Below, piece after piece: positions 4,601 through 5,581 of a stretch of 5,581 bases of DNA; position 1 is the stretch's first letter; each line of letters begins with the position of its first letter. Both the position numbers and the translations under genes were made by a program. Source of the stretch: Acidobacteriaceae bacterium (GTDB lineage Bacteria; Acidobacteriota; Terriglobia; Terriglobales; Acidobacteriaceae); the NCBI GenBank assembly GCA_003133425.1, contig PKXI01000384.1, positions 1-5,581 of the forward strand, read 5' to 3'. The notes under the pieces are model-generated. The model made no database searches and was not told where the DNA came from. It worked only from the letters and a program-made list of their open reading frames with translations.

Positions 4601-5581
4601 CTAATCGATTGCTTTGTGAAAGCGGAGGATGGCGAAGGTGAGCAGGCTGAAGCCGAGGGCTGCCATGGCGGCCATTTGCGGCCACAGGATGTCCATCCCT
4701 ACGCCCTTGAGATAGACCCCGCGCAGCACTACCAGAAAATAGCGCAGGGGGATCAAGTAGGTGACATATTGCAGCCATTGCGGCATGGTGGCGATGGGAA
4801 ATCCGAAGCCTGAAAACGTGACGCCCGGCATGATCAGGAAGAACGCGGTCACCATGGCCTGCTGTTGCGTGGCCGAGACGGTGGAGATAAGCAGGCCCGC
4901 GCCCAGCATGCACAGAATGAAAAGCACTGAACCGGCGAGCAGCACTGAGATGTGGCCGCGAAATGGGACCTGGAACCATAGCGTGCCGACGGTGGCAATG
5001 AGCGAGACATCGAAGAGGCCTATCAGGAAAAAGGGCAGAGTTTTGCCGAGGATGAACTCGAAGGGGCGGATGGGAGTGACCATGATCTGTTCGAGGGTGC
5101 CGATCTCACGCTCGCGGACGACGGCAAAGGCGGTGAGCGTAATGACGAGTACGAGGGTCAGGCTGCCGATGACGCCGGGAACGAAGAACCAGCGGCTGCT
5201 CAGGCCGGGGTTGTACCAGGGTCGCGGCTCGAGTTGGACCGATGGAACCTGCTCGCTGAGTTGCGGCGCGATGCGGCCGATGCGGTCCTGCTGATAGTCG
5301 CGGGCGAAGCCGAGGGCGATCTGGGAGATGTAGCTGGAGGCAATAAGTGCGGTATTCGAGTTGGTGGCATCGACGATGACTTGCAGTGGCGCTGTCTGGC
5401 CGTTGAGCAGCTTCTGAGCAAACCCGGCATCGATCTCGAGGCCGACTGTTGCTTGTCCCGTATCGATGAGGTCGCGAATCTGGCGCGAATCGGTCAGTTG
5501 CCGCTGCACGTCGAAGTAGGGACTGGAGGTGAAGCGGGAGACAAGATCGCGGCTTTGCTGGCTCTGGTCGAGGTCGAGCAC
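4601..5581 (-). CDS. ABC-2 type exporter permease (YhhJ/YbhR/YbhS-like), C-terminal 326 residues
   Basis: The frame is open from the right edge to TAG at 4603-4601; the N-terminal membrane helix lies outside. The visible part starts inside the large periplasmic domain (VLDLDQSQQSRDLV; residues 1-130), the segment typical of YhhJ/YbhS-type permeases. It continues with a conserved NPGLSSRWFFVPG, a first helix (about 136-154) and the cytoplasmic signature VVREREIGTLEQIMVTPIRP (154-173), which couples to the ATPase. Four or five more helices follow (about 182-201, 211-235, 242-262, 270-290, 300-319). Such permeases pair with an ATP-binding protein, and often an HlyD-like adaptor, to export drugs or other hydrophobic compounds. 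The partner genes would lie beyond the right edge, and this gene appears to be the last of its operon. The substrate cannot be told from the sequence. Confidence 0.93.
   Translation of the reverse strand: MLDLDQSQQSRDLVSRFTSSPYFDVQRQLTDSRQIRDLIDTGQATVGLEIDAGFAQKLLNGQTAPLQVIVDATNSNTALIASSYISQIALGFARDYQQDRIGRIAPQLSEQVPSVQLEPRPWYNPGLSSRWFFVPGVIGSLTLVLVITLTAFAVVREREIGTLEQIMVTPIRPFEFILGKTLPFFLIGLFDVSLIATVGTLWFQVPFRGHISVLLAGSVLFILCMLGAGLLISTVSATQQQAMVTAFFLIMPGVTFSGFGFPIATMPQWLQYVTYLIPLRYFLVVLRGVYLKGVGMDILWPQMAAMAALGFSLLTFAILRFHKAID

Noticed and set aside
4494..4979. Minus-strand frame of 161 codons overlapping the permease
   Set aside because: It is an alternative frame of the permease gene with no recognisable domain. 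The ABC-2 motifs lie in the frame ending at 4601.

Overview
The window reads as accessory chromosomal DNA from a free-living bacterium with moderately high GC. Acidobacteriota (Terriglobia-like) is my best guess. The ECF sigma factor is of the Sigma70_ECF (TIGR02999-like) type, which is frequent in Acidobacteria and Planctomycetes, and the small secreted protein resembles acidobacterial proteins I remember. This is inference, not a database result.

Left part (1-2931, all genes on the minus strand). An IS110-family transposase runs off the left edge (1-634) and keeps all four DEDD residues in view. Its non-coding upstream end (635 to roughly 760-811) holds a strong 11-bp hairpin and a longer-range inverted repeat, and is the place where an IS110 bridge RNA would be encoded. 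Next comes a broken gene (812-1311) for a PD-(D/E)XK-type nuclease domain. It begins with a good ribosome binding site, loses frame near position 1201, continues in another frame for 129 codons and stops beside the IS end. Upstream lies a complete hipB-hipA pair (2593-2931 and 1341-2603, overlapping by 11 bases). The nuclease gene starts 29 bases after hipA, so hipB-hipA-nuclease probably formed one operon: the remains of a toxin-antitoxin/defence cluster damaged by an indel and an insertion element.

Middle (2932-3168). A divergent intergenic region carries TCAAAAGC boxes in both orientations, including a 12-base exact direct repeat. These are candidate HipB operators around the hipBA promoter. 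It also holds a GGAACC-N12-CTCG element upstream of the sigma gene.

Right part. The ECF sigma factor (3169-3735, +) is followed by a small secreted protein with a signal peptide (3893-4381, +), which ends at a strong terminator (4432-4475). The same GGAACC-N12-CTCG arrangement sits upstream of both genes, suggesting an autoregulated sigma factor with a secreted target next to it. Converging on these from the right edge is the C-terminal 326 residues of an ABC-2 type exporter permease (4601-5581, -), whose N-terminus lies outside the window. A second hairpin (4539-4560) separates the convergent units.

No CRISPR array, tRNA or rRNA was seen.
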